Of a stretch of DNA of 64,000 nt, positions 1 through 9,299 are shown piece by piece. The translations under genes were made by a program, and so were the position numbers. The DNA is from Hygrocybe punicea (taxonomy: Eukaryota > Basidiomycota > Agaricomycetes > Agaricales > Hygrophoraceae): positions 1,612,001 through 1,676,000 of the forward strand of contig OY744464.1 of the NCBI GenBank assembly GCA_963556145.1, in the 5' to 3' direction. A model generated the notes under the pieces. It had not been told where the DNA came from, searched no databases, and was given only the letters and a program-made list of their open reading frames with translations. Every line of letters starts with the position of its first letter. Position 1 is the stretch's first letter.

Positions 1-262
1 ACTGTCTGGTCTTCCTCCCCACGAAATCAGATGATGTGAGTGGGCCCTGGGTGATGCTCTTGAGTGGTGGCTCTGCCTTCATAGTGATTTGATAGCCGTA
101 TTAGAACTCGTAATACTGTTTATTTTTTTTGCCCGTTATTTTGTGTGACATGTGACTGTAACAAACTTGTTCTTTGTCACCTGACCTTCCCACACTTTGA
201 GCCCAATAAGGCTTGTCTTTGAGATTATGTTGCGGTGAACTCAGATTGCAGAAGGGAGAGGG
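1..262. other. Left flank, no gene recognised
   Basis: I see no convincing coding region or RNA gene here. The stretch 199-218 (starting GAGCCCAATAAGG) recurs exactly at 13699-13718, just before the decayed KDZ element, so this flank may be a remnant of the same repeat. The last eight bases, 255-262 (GGAGAGGG), are the left target-site duplication of the element that follows. Confidence 0.4.
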
Positions 263-1661
263 TAGTGTTGGGGAAGTTCAGTTTGGTCTGGTTTGGGGCC
301 TTTTTGCCCAAACCGGAAACCGAATGGTCCGGTTTTCCACCCGAAATCCCCAAACCAGACCGGAACCGATGCAAACTGTTTGCATCGGTTCGGTTTCGGT
401 CCAAACGCGGTCTAGACCGTGAACCATATGGGCTGGGGGCCCTCACTCCCATCTGACCTCGCAAGAGTGCTGCACACGTCAATCGACGTGGCCGGCCTCA
501 TTATGAGGTGGGATTGGGGGTTTGGTGGGCTGCCCAGCCCTGTCCTAGCGAAACACACACGTCGAACACGTGTGTTCGGCCTCGGCTGTTGTCATTTGGG
601 TGTTGTGGTGGTGGTGGTGGTGGTGGTGGGGACCCGATGCGTCACATGCGTTGTTCGCGCGAAGGCGGGTTGGACCCGCGATTGCCATGTTGGCCGGTTT
701 GGGTAGGCGTGTGGTGGTGATGGTGGTGGTGGTGGTGGTGGTGGTGGTGCCCTACGCGTCATACGCGTTGTGCACGCGACGATGGCCGGGTTGCACCCGC
801 TTTGGTTGTTTTCAGCGGACGCGTGGTGGTGGTGGCATAGGAGCCTCTTCGCGTGGGTGTCCAGGCGCATCATACGCGTTGTACACGCGACGACGGCCGG
901 GTGGACCCCGTGTTTTGGCATTCCTCGGTGGTGTTGGTGTTGCATGGTGGTAATGGTGGTAGTGGTGGTGTTGTGTGGTGGTGGTGGTGGTACGGTGCCA
1001 CGTTCTGTGATATACAAATAAAATCAGTGAAAAAGTCAATAAAAATACATACCACGAAGGAGCGGGGGTGGATGCACCATCCCCCGCTGCTCGATGACTA
1101 CCATTCCACTCCATTCACGTTCGTTTGCGTGCGCGCGCATTGGAGGAGTTGGTGTGTCCGGTGCGGCGTTGATCGCTGCTGTCATGGTCGTGGCCGTCGT
1201 GGTGGCAGTCGCCGTCGTCGCCGTGGTGGTGGTGGTGGTGGTGATGGTGGTGACGGTGGTGTTGGTGGTGGTGGTGCGTCAACCTGTAATGTGTTAATGT
1301 GTTAGTTAAAGTTCAAATAAATAAAAATAAAAAACATATGCAGGCAGCAGGGAGTACCCCGCCGCCCGTTTTGTTGACCTCGGGTGCTCCATCGTCCTCG
1401 TTTGGCATACATCAGGGGTGTTGCTGGTGGGCGTTGGTGACTTTGGGTGACTTTCGAAGTCAGCCAAGGAGCCGACTTTGGACTGTTGGTTTGCGGTTCA
1501 AACCGAGTTTGAAACCATTTCGGCCTGCAGCCAAATCCCCAAACCGGAGATCGAACGGTTCGGTCTCCGCTGGAAATTCCCAAACCGAAACCGAGACCGG
1601 CGGTTTCGGTTTGGTCTAAACCGGGTTTGGATCGGTCTGAGACCAAACTTCCCCAACACTA
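263..1661. mobile_element. Non-autonomous hAT-type DNA transposon, family A, copy 1
   Basis: The ends are inverted repeats: TAGTGTTGGGGAAGTT at 263-278 and its exact complement at 1646-1661. An exact 8-bp duplication GGAGAGGG flanks the element at 255-262 and 1662-1669. An 8-bp duplication together with a YARNG terminus (TAGTG) is diagnostic of the hAT superfamily. Both subterminal regions are rich in CCAAACCG/CGGTTTGG motifs, a usual transposase-binding arrangement. No transposase is encoded. The interior is GC-rich with several (GGT)n tracts, and the minus strand shows intron-like boundaries, for example a GTATGT donor and CACAG acceptor between about 1014 and 1058. A 3'-truncated copy lies at 42822-43792. 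Confidence 0.9.
600..1280. repeat. (GGT)n microsatellite tracts inside hAT family A
   Basis: Runs of GGT/GTG occur at about 605-630, 710-750, 825-836, 945-1000 and 1205-1275. They give long open frames in all phases (poly-Val, poly-Trp and poly-Gly forward; poly-His, poly-Thr and poly-Pro reverse). I do not count these frames as evidence for proteins. Confidence 0.85.
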
Positions 1662-1669
1662 GGAGAGGG

Positions 1670-2741
1670 AATCACAAGATAGGATAACTACTTTTGTAGG
1701 GATCAGAGAAGCAGGAAGGGAGAGAAGGATGAAGAGAGGGGTTGGGTGAAAGCCAAGAGGCTTCCCGGCCCCGGAAAGAGTGATTCTGGCCTGTGGGAAG
1801 GAACTGGTGTGAGCAGCGAGGGTGGGATGGGCACCTCGCATGGTCCAGATCACAGGGAGAAGCACACTTGCCCGGGCAGCAGTTGGTAACACTGAGGTAA
1901 CAAGAAGAGGTAAGGCGAGGAGGAGTGTGGTGGGAGGGTGAAGAAAACGAGCCGCAATGACAGTGACAGCGAGGGCACAGAGCGCTGACTCTGTGTCACA
2001 CCTGTCACTCACTCAGAGACCATATCTTTTGTCACACTCCTACCTCGTTTAGACTTAAGCTTGCGATCTCAGGCCTGAGACTTAGGCTTACCTCTGCAGT
2101 GACCTTCGATGACACCAGTGGTAAATATCAGTGGATAACTCTATATTTTGCGGTATGTACTTTCATCTTATCTACTTCACCTTTATCACTGATCATGAGT
2201 GCTTATCTACAGGCTGCCACTCCGCCCAAACTTCCATGCCCTTTGCCCTTCACCAAGCGGCACGTGCTGTGCTCAGTAGTGCTGCTGCTCATAAGCCATT
2301 GTTTATATCTATTATGGCCTTTGAATGCTAACTGTCTACATCCCTTTCACTACAACGTAGTCTGGACATTGCTGTTGAGTCCATGCCACCAACAGCGCCT
2401 GGTCAGCACAGTGTTGAGCGCCATCAACAGTGGCCATCCATGTCACTACTTATGGCACTCTGAAGACCAGCCAGAACCAATATGTACTTCAAACATTAAT
2501 CAATATCACTATTCTGTTTGTTCAACAACACCTCTCCTCCACATGTATGTCGCAACCAGAATCCTTCCCCATGTGTACACCTCAACCAGAGTCCTCCTCC
2601 ACGTGTACACCTCAACCAGAGTCCTTCTCCATGTGTATGCCACAGCTGCTACCATCTGAGTCACTGCCCTTTATTGGATAGCGACCATAGCAAGTTGTAA
2701 AGCAACACAATCTGGTAAGTGTTGGAACCTCCCATTGCTAT
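1670..2741. other. No gene recognised; short 30-bp tandem repeat
   Basis: I see no recognisable domain in any frame. Positions 2541-2640 hold about three imperfect copies of a 30-bp unit around CACCTCAACCAGAGTCC. The palindrome CTCAGGCCTGAG at about 2071 also occurs at about 13717 beside the decayed KDZ element. This may be an extension of the KDZ-type repeat that follows, but too little is shared to prove it. Confidence 0.3.
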
Positions 2742-3102
2742 TTTTTGCTGTGAAAAACCATACCAAACTGATCCAATTCACCATAGCCTTATTTATTCCT
2801 CATGTGCCAATTTCCAACACCCTTTGCCCACACCAACATGCCAGTACCTTGTTTTTCCATTATGTGCCAACACACTTAAAGGCCATGATCCTTGAACTTT
2901 CACTACCTTCTCCTCCTGAGTCTGTGCACCTATCCTACATGACTAGCCAACATCCACAAGGTGTCAGACTTCCTGGCCTTTCGAAGGTGATAGTTTCTCA
3001 CGCATTCAAGCACCATGAGAAATCTGTGGAGATTCTGAAGTCTGGGAAGCAGGCGGAGTGGAGAACTATCAGTTCAGAAAAATGCAAGGCTGGTATTCAA
3101 GG

Positions 3103-4221
3103 TAGTGTTGCCACAGCTAGGCTAGCTGCAAGCCGGCTAAGGTTAGCTGTGGCTACGGCTAAGCTAATGGATTTTTTTTTCTAGTCAAAGCCGGTAGCTG
3201 GACGTAGCCAACTATAGCCAACTACGGTCAACTATAGTCGACATGGCGGCTTAGCTGCAGCTGAGCTGTGGCTGAGCTGATGAAGCCGCAGCTATACATA
3301 CCCACACCCATTGTCTAAATACCTCGTGAACAACATATGTGCGTCAATTGACGCGGTCTGTCTGTTTCCGTGAGGTTGAGATGGAGGGTGGGTTGTGAGG
3401 AGGAAATGGGAACGTGGGTGTAGCCCATGTTCCCATTGTTGTCCGAGTCTGACGGCGAGTCATTGGTGCCAAATGAGCACTACGCATCAGTGCTCCTTCG
3501 CGAAGTGAAGGCCAGTGGTGAGGAGGAGATGGGAATGCGGGCTACACCCATGTTCCCATCATTTTTGTTGGTGCCGGATACCAGTACACACATCAGTGCT
3601 CATTTGCGAGGTGTTAAGGACTGGTGGTGAGAGTGATATGGGAATGCAGGCTACACCCGCATTCCCATTGTTGTTGCTGGGGTCTCATCACCTGTTTCCA
3701 TGCTAGATACCTCGCAAATGCATCTATGCACCAGTTGGCGCATCTGCCTGTGTTTGCAAGGTGATGGGATGGATGGGTGGTAGGATGGTGAACTTGGGGT
3801 TAGTAGACGTGATGCAGAGAGGATATGGGCATGTACCTGGGCCGGTAAGTGGGCGCACCACCCTCCCAGCCATTTTCCGTCATCGTGGTCATCTTCAAGC
3901 TCGCAATGGGCTATTGTGGGCATTGTTGGCATTGATTTGAGGGTGTGAGGCTGCATGTCACACATGTCACATGCACGAGAACCTTCGTATTCTTACATTT
4001 CAACTACAAAATGTTAGGTAAATAAATTGTATACTACCTAAAATACAACTGATAATGTACTGTAATTAGCTGCAGCTTAGCTGCCAGCTATGGCTAAAAT
4101 TTTGAGGTAGCTGTAGCTGGTAGCTGGTTATTAGCCTTAGCTTAGCTGGGGTCCAGCTAAGCTAAATTCAGCTAGGCTAATGACTACTAGCTGACCAATA
4201 GCCTTAGCTGCAGCAACACTC
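3103..4221. mobile_element. Non-autonomous hAT-type transposon, family B
   Basis: The element runs from TAGTGTTGCC at 3103 to GCAACACTC at 4221. It is flanked by an exact 8-bp duplication ATTCAAGG at 3095-3102 and 4222-4229. The homologous empty site is present at about 14092-14100 in KDZ copy 2, where a single ATTCAAGG runs straight into TATACAGC, so the boundaries are certain. The subterminal regions are packed with AGCT/TAGCT/GGCTAGC motifs. The interior carries diverged tandem blocks at about 3330-3760 around the pair 'CCTCG(C/T)GAA ... CGTCAATTGACG'. No transposase is encoded. hAT membership is inferred from the duplication length and the TAGTG terminus. Confidence 0.92.
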
Positions 4222-4515
4222 ATTCAAGGTATACAGCAATACTTCAAGCAATTTGATACAGCTCACTGTTTTGACCCAGGGATGTCCTATGAAGACTGAG
4301 AGGCCATTTATCACATGGATATGGATGCTGGAACAGCAACTAACGACTGCGCTGAAGATATTTGCAGCCAACTGCCACCTGGAGATGAAGGTCTTGATAT
4401 GAGCCATGCCGGTGGCAAATATCTGTACAGAGAACTTGTGGAAGGCTTGTCGGATCTTGCAGGAATGTACACATATCTGTCTGACTATTCAGGCACCCAC
4501 TAAAATGCATTCCAG

Positions 4516-4617
4516 CGATAGTTGAGATAGGTGTCAACCAAGAATTTGAGCTGTGGAATCCAGTTAGCAGTTGTAATGTTTATGCAATTGCTCTGGTCTC
4601 AATCATCAACATGATGG
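4516..4617. other. Micro-inverted segment relative to KDZ copy 2
   Basis: The reverse complement of 14384-14486 matches 4516-4617 along its whole length, while sequence on both sides is collinear between the copies. One of the two copies has therefore suffered an inversion of about 100 bp. The segment contains no gene. Confidence 0.8.
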
Positions 4618-5005
4618 GCTACACAACAACAGTGAACAACTTCCTATCCTCCCTATTCATGTTGAACGCGACAACATTCAATTGCTTGATGTCATGGTCA
4701 TTGATACATTCTGTACATCAAGCAAATTGACAACAGCTATCCTCTGACTTAATTTGTAGCTTGCTGCCATCACTTCCCTATCCTGTCAACAGACCTGCAC
4801 CTCAATACGGTATTACTTTGCCATGGCTATATTGGCTGTTCCCCACTTCTTCTGACTGTTGCTATATCACTGTGGACACTAACAGCATTCTGTCAAACTC
4901 ACCATGTCAGCCCTCACCTCAGTATCCAGGGTCAGGCTCGAGCATTATGTCATTTACATAATATATGTTGTCCTTTCAGTCTAATGTATATATTAACTGA
5001 TGGGA

Positions 5006-5676
5006 CAGTGATACACAGCACACATCCCTAAGCACAGAAACATTCTATTTATTCTATCCTCGACATGCTGCGATTCACAGCGAAACATCCCAATTTATAT
5101 GTATCTCCATTGCAATGCAACTGCGATATGCGCGCGATATGGGCGATACTTCGACATTACGACAATTTTCTTCGGAGCTCTTCGGCCCCTTCAGAAACAC
5201 ATTTCGAGCCTCTCTGACATCACCCATGCTTATACCATTCACCCTATTCCATTCCAATTCCGTTCCAGTCCCAGGAAAGTCTTTATGCGACATGTTTCAC
5301 TTATTTCAAACATTATAGCTCCTATCCTCTAGATATTTTGGAAATTGCTTTGCATGGTGCTATACCTTTTGTTTCAGTTGCATTTCATCCCTATTGCACT
5401 ATAGTTCCGTTGTGTGCCATCTATTTGTCTTGCCTTCTTCACCCTTTATTGTCCTGACAACCAACTTCACATAAATACCCTCGATAGTTTACATACTAGA
5501 GAGCATCTTGTATACCCCCGATTCCAGTCTATCATATCACCTCTTTACTGCGCTGTCCATGCGATAGCTCCGCTATGCCCTATTAAAACTTTGCGTTCCT
5601 TCTACAAAGTGCTACATATACGCCAAAAACATCACCGACTGTTTCGCACACACCATGCACATTGCGCACATTGTGC
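5006..5676. other. No gene recognised
   Basis: This AT-rich unique sequence lies between the KDZ fragment and the LTR at 5677. The open frames are short and show no domain. It may be internal sequence of the adjacent retrotransposon, because it abuts the LTR's 3' end (minus orientation), but no primer-binding site is visible. Confidence 0.3.
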
Positions 5677-6555
5677 TGTAGATGTGGGTTCTTGGTGGCT
5701 TCGGAACAAATAAAGAAAGATCCTAACCAGAGGGGTGTCAGCACAGAAGTGACTGTGGATAATCAGTGTCAGGGATAATATGGGTAAAGGAAATGGAAAT
5801 AGAAGTAAAATATGATGCTGCCGTGTAAAACTAGACAAATAATGAAGAATCTGGTGATGAACAGACTGAAAACGGATAAATAACGAAGAACCCGATGATG
5901 CCAACGATGCCGGGTATGGTGGGTCGGGTCAGGTCAGAAACGATGAATGAGTAAGGAAACAACGATAAAGACAACAAAGTGAACTATAAAAATCTAAGGG
6001 TCTACGAGGATGAGCATTTGAAATGATTAAAATGATTCTGACTATGAGGGAAATGGGGACTAATGGTATCTCTTTTTGTATGGTCGTCAGGGACCGTTTT
6101 TATAGTACATGAGTGAGTAATCTACTTTTGGACATGTCTATTTCGGCCGATGGTAAACTACAAAGAAAGGTTGGAATGGGAATATAAAGAGGGGGGTTGC
6201 GATGCAACAGAGACAGTGAAATAGAAGGGAAAATGAATATCCATGAAAAAGATCTGAAATGTCCTACATATCTCTGAAAGGACGAGGGGATGGGTATAAA
6301 AGGCAAGTCCAAAGTTGGGAGTCTAGTCTGATGAGATCCATCTTTTATAATTGGAACTCCGGGGCTTATGAGGCTGCCAGATTTGGTCCGAAAGCAGCCA
6401 TGACAAAGCGGCATATGTCGGGTCACGTTGGTCACGTTGGGTCACATCATGTCAGGTTATGTCGGGTTGGAATGGGAATCATTTGGAGGGGTCGGGTTCA
6501 TCTGGATTCGTGAGATATCGATGATATGGACTCAGGGGAACGTTGAGTTGCTACA
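5677..6555 (-). repeat. Long terminal repeat of an LTR retrotransposon (minus orientation)
   Basis: Read on the minus strand, this 879-bp block starts TGTAGCAACTC at 6555 and ends CCACATCTACA at 5677. It is homologous along its length to 62608-63536, which starts TGTAG and ends CTACA. Shared blocks include the palindromic ATCATCGATAT segment, degenerate GACCCGAC/ACCCGACGTAAC repeats, a TATA-like box in front of AACGGTCCC, and the tail ACCAAGAACCC. No target-site duplication is evident, so it could be a solo LTR or the 3' LTR of the decayed interior at 6556-8050. Confidence 0.78.
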
Positions 6556-8050
6556 TCTCCAGGGTACTTTAAATAAAGACCATCCTTGGTCAATACTACG
6601 TGGACTTGGAATGTGGAAGTGTGAGATGAGGCTGACGTGGTGGTTGTGGAATCGGGTTTCGACAGGATGAGGTGGGTCGTGGATGACGCAAATGGGGACA
6701 GCAGATGGCAACTAGTGGAACATGGTGGACAGTCAGAGGCCAAGAGCAGGGAATAGAGAACAAAACAGGAGAAGCCGGTGTCGAGATCAAGGAAACAAAG
6801 TACATAAAATCAGCAGGAAAAGAAACTATGATGACAATAACCAAGTGGAAATGAAACAAAAGGCAGTAAACTAGAAAAGTAAAACAAAAGGGCAGTGGAA
6901 CTGCTAAATAGATAGAGGGGAATAAATATCAGGGATCGGGAAAGAAGGGAGGTAATGGGGTGGAGTCGGGTGACAGAAATAATGAAGGGGTGAGCAGAAA
7001 CATGTAGGGCATAAGCGGAAACGACATAAACAAAGGCAGATGACAAAGACAATGTAGGCCGGTCAGGTTAGAGTCGGTGGCTTTGGTGGCTGTGTCAACA
7101 GGTGGCAGAAACAGTGGCATAGGCTGCGGAAAGGCTTGGTGGCGTGGGCATAGAGATATAATGATGACGGTAAACATGATATGACGAGGGCGGAGGTTTG
7201 ATATGATATGATGACAATGGAGGTTCAATTTCGATGGACGATGATGGAGGTTTGATGGATGACAATGGAGGTTCGATAGACGATGGCAGAGGTTTGATAA
7301 GTCGATACTAATATGGGGGCGATAATCAACAGCTGTGATATCAGCCTCCATACTAGGTGGTTCAGCACTGGCTTGGACCCGTGGGGAAGCATTCTCCCCC
7401 AAGGAGCTGAGTAATAAAGGTGGGGTGGTTGGGAATTGAAGCCGAGACAGGGAACATTGTGTCTGGGTGGAAACAATGGCGGATTGGGTTACTCATGGAA
7501 AGCGGAGAATGATGTCAACAGGTTTAATGTGGGTGTGTGAGTGAATGGGTCGGGTGCGTGGGGAATGAGTGAAGCGACATGTCGGGTTCATAAGCAGGTA
7601 CGTTGGGTGCAGTGGGTTCATAAGCGGGTGTGTCGGGTACGTTGAGAACGAGTGTGTTTCTTTTATCTTTCTTTTATCTGTGATGTTTTTTTTCTTTCTT
7701 TTTATTTATTTAATCTATCTATGTATATAATTCTTATGCTGATGGGGTTTTCGTAGGGTTGGGTTGAGTGAGTACGAAGGTGGTGGGTATGGGTTGTGAA
7801 ACCCGAACCGGAACCAGATGCTTGCATCAAGCGCCACTGCTCGAATGGAGCCGGAACTGAAACCGGATGCCATGGGATCATAGTTGGGTGTTGGGAACGC
7901 ATCTGGGTTCATAGTTGGGTGTTGCTTTGTCAAAATGTGGTAGTGGCTATGTCGAGAATGGGTTGTCGGGTGTGGGGACTAAGAACAGGCATCAGGTCTA
8001 ACGGCGGGATCATATGGTGACAACGGTGGGGTTTGTTAGATTGCAGATGG
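6556..8050 (-). pseudogene. Decayed retroelement interior, no domain recognised
   Basis: Open frames on the minus strand are short and rich in Ser, Pro and His. No reverse transcriptase, integrase or protease motif is visible. Position next to the 5' end of the minus-strand LTR is compatible with the 3' end of an LTR-retrotransposon interior. A pyrimidine-rich tract and short GGTTCGATAGACGATGG-like tandem motifs (about 7220-7300) are the only structured parts. Confidence 0.3.
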
Positions 8051-9278
8051 TGTCATGACCCCAAGTGTTTTTGGGTGTAACGTCATGGGTTTACCATTGG
8101 AGCACGGACTTAGATATTTAAGTGCAACACTATGGATGCACACCTACACTCATTAGTACCCATTCTATGCCTTTCCACATTACGCATGCTAGTGAACAGA
8201 CACAAATAGCATATATGCTTACTTTTATATCATTTATTATGGCTTCACTAGTAATGCCCAGACCTAGCCGTTTATGTATTGTGCACAGAGGCACATCCCC
8301 CACTCATTAGTATTTATTATATATTTCTCTGTATTGCGCATGCAAGGAGACAAGCCTAACTCGCATTCTTACCTATATTAGCAGTAATGGATTGATTACA
8401 AATCTTGTTTACTTGTATTGATCAAAAGCGGCTCAGCTCGATAATGGGAAATGATTAGATAAGATGTGAACAAGAGGATGATAAGATAATGATAAGATAG
8501 GATGCATCAGAGAGTGATTATGATAGTCTGCTTACATCAAGACAATGGTCTATTGTTCTGAGCAGTCCTTTGTTCTAAACAGTCCAAATGGAGATAGAGC
8601 CCATTGTTCACAGCCTCTTTGATGCCATCCATTGTTCTCATGACTCAGTCCTATTGTTCTCACTTTCCCATTGTTCTCAGTCCCTCATTGTTCTCCAACA
8701 GTATAAATAGGGCCCCCAAATTCCAGTAGTCAGTAGGATTTCTCCCTCACCACTCAGTAGTCACTCTTTTAGTACTAGTAGTTACTCATTGTAGTAGCTA
8801 GTGCTTGCAATTCAGTCTAGTTCACTCTTATTCTATCATTCTCTGAGTTCTCCTTGTCATCAAGGAGAATTCACCCAGTTCACTCAGTCCAATCAATTCA
8901 TTAGTCAGCATTAGTCAGCTAGATACACTTCTAAGGTTAAGGTTTCATCCTAAACAAAACAGAGTATTCAAAAGGTATTAAAGGTATCCCTGAACTAGTA
9001 GCCAATGTGCGTTTGAAGCTTTGGATTTAAGTCAGATATTATAATACCCAGAGATACTCTTGATTGAATAGGCCCTGTAGTCAAAACTGTCCATATTCAA
9101 CTGGTGAATATTGTTATCAGTATTCATTAGTTCATATTTTTATATTCCAGTAGTGAATATTAGTATTTTCAGTACATCACACACCCAATTGCTATTCATA
9201 CCTACTCAAAGTCTCAATTCTTAATTGAAGAGACCTCACTATTACATTCTATTGATTCATATAGTACATATACCCACA
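8051..9278 (+). repeat. LTR-like promoter region (solo LTR candidate)
   Basis: The block starts TGTCATGACC and ends TACCCACA, so it has TG...CA ends. It contains a clear TATA box (TATAAATA, 8702-8709) in front of a Ser/Thr-like pyrimidine-rich leader, and a hairpin TCTCCTTG...CAAGGAGA at about 8851-8868 that could act in RNA processing. Upstream of the TATA box, 8551-8697 carries about seven copies of ATTGTTCT. No exact target-site duplication is present, and a purine-rich tract (AGGAAGGGG on the minus strand) borders the 9278 end, so the boundaries and even the orientation are uncertain. Confidence 0.45.
8551..8697 (+). promoter_or_regulatory. ATTGTTCT repeat cluster upstream of TATA box
   Basis: About seven near-copies of (C)ATTGTTCTC lie within 150 bp immediately upstream of the TATA box at 8702. 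The spacing is irregular (about 15-35 bp). In retrotransposon LTRs such clusters commonly serve as enhancer repeats. The role here is inferred from position only. Confidence 0.45.
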
Positions 9279-9299
9279 AACCCCTTCCTGATAGGTTAT

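Larger units (their letters stand above)
2742..5005 (+). mobile_element. KDZ-element fragment, copy 1 (5' region only, interrupted)
   Basis: This sequence aligns base for base with 13739-14873, which runs straight into KDZ transposase exons. Homology starts at the TTTGCTGTGAAAAACC block and stops near 5005 (TTAACTGATGGGA), so copy 1 lacks the transposase. It is interrupted by the hAT-type element at 3103-4221, and a segment of about 100 bp (4516-4617) lies inverted relative to copy 2. Open frames in both copies (for instance 2735-3184 and 13746-14168) match each other but no family I recognise. Confidence 0.75.

Noticed and set aside
592..1297. Long open frames of poly-Val/Trp/Gly and poly-His/Thr/Pro
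   Set aside because: They are translations of GGT microsatellites in all frames and carry no domain.
1659..2012. 117-codon minus-strand frame next to hAT family A
   Set aside because: No domain, no intron signals, and it overlaps the target-site duplication; most likely chance.
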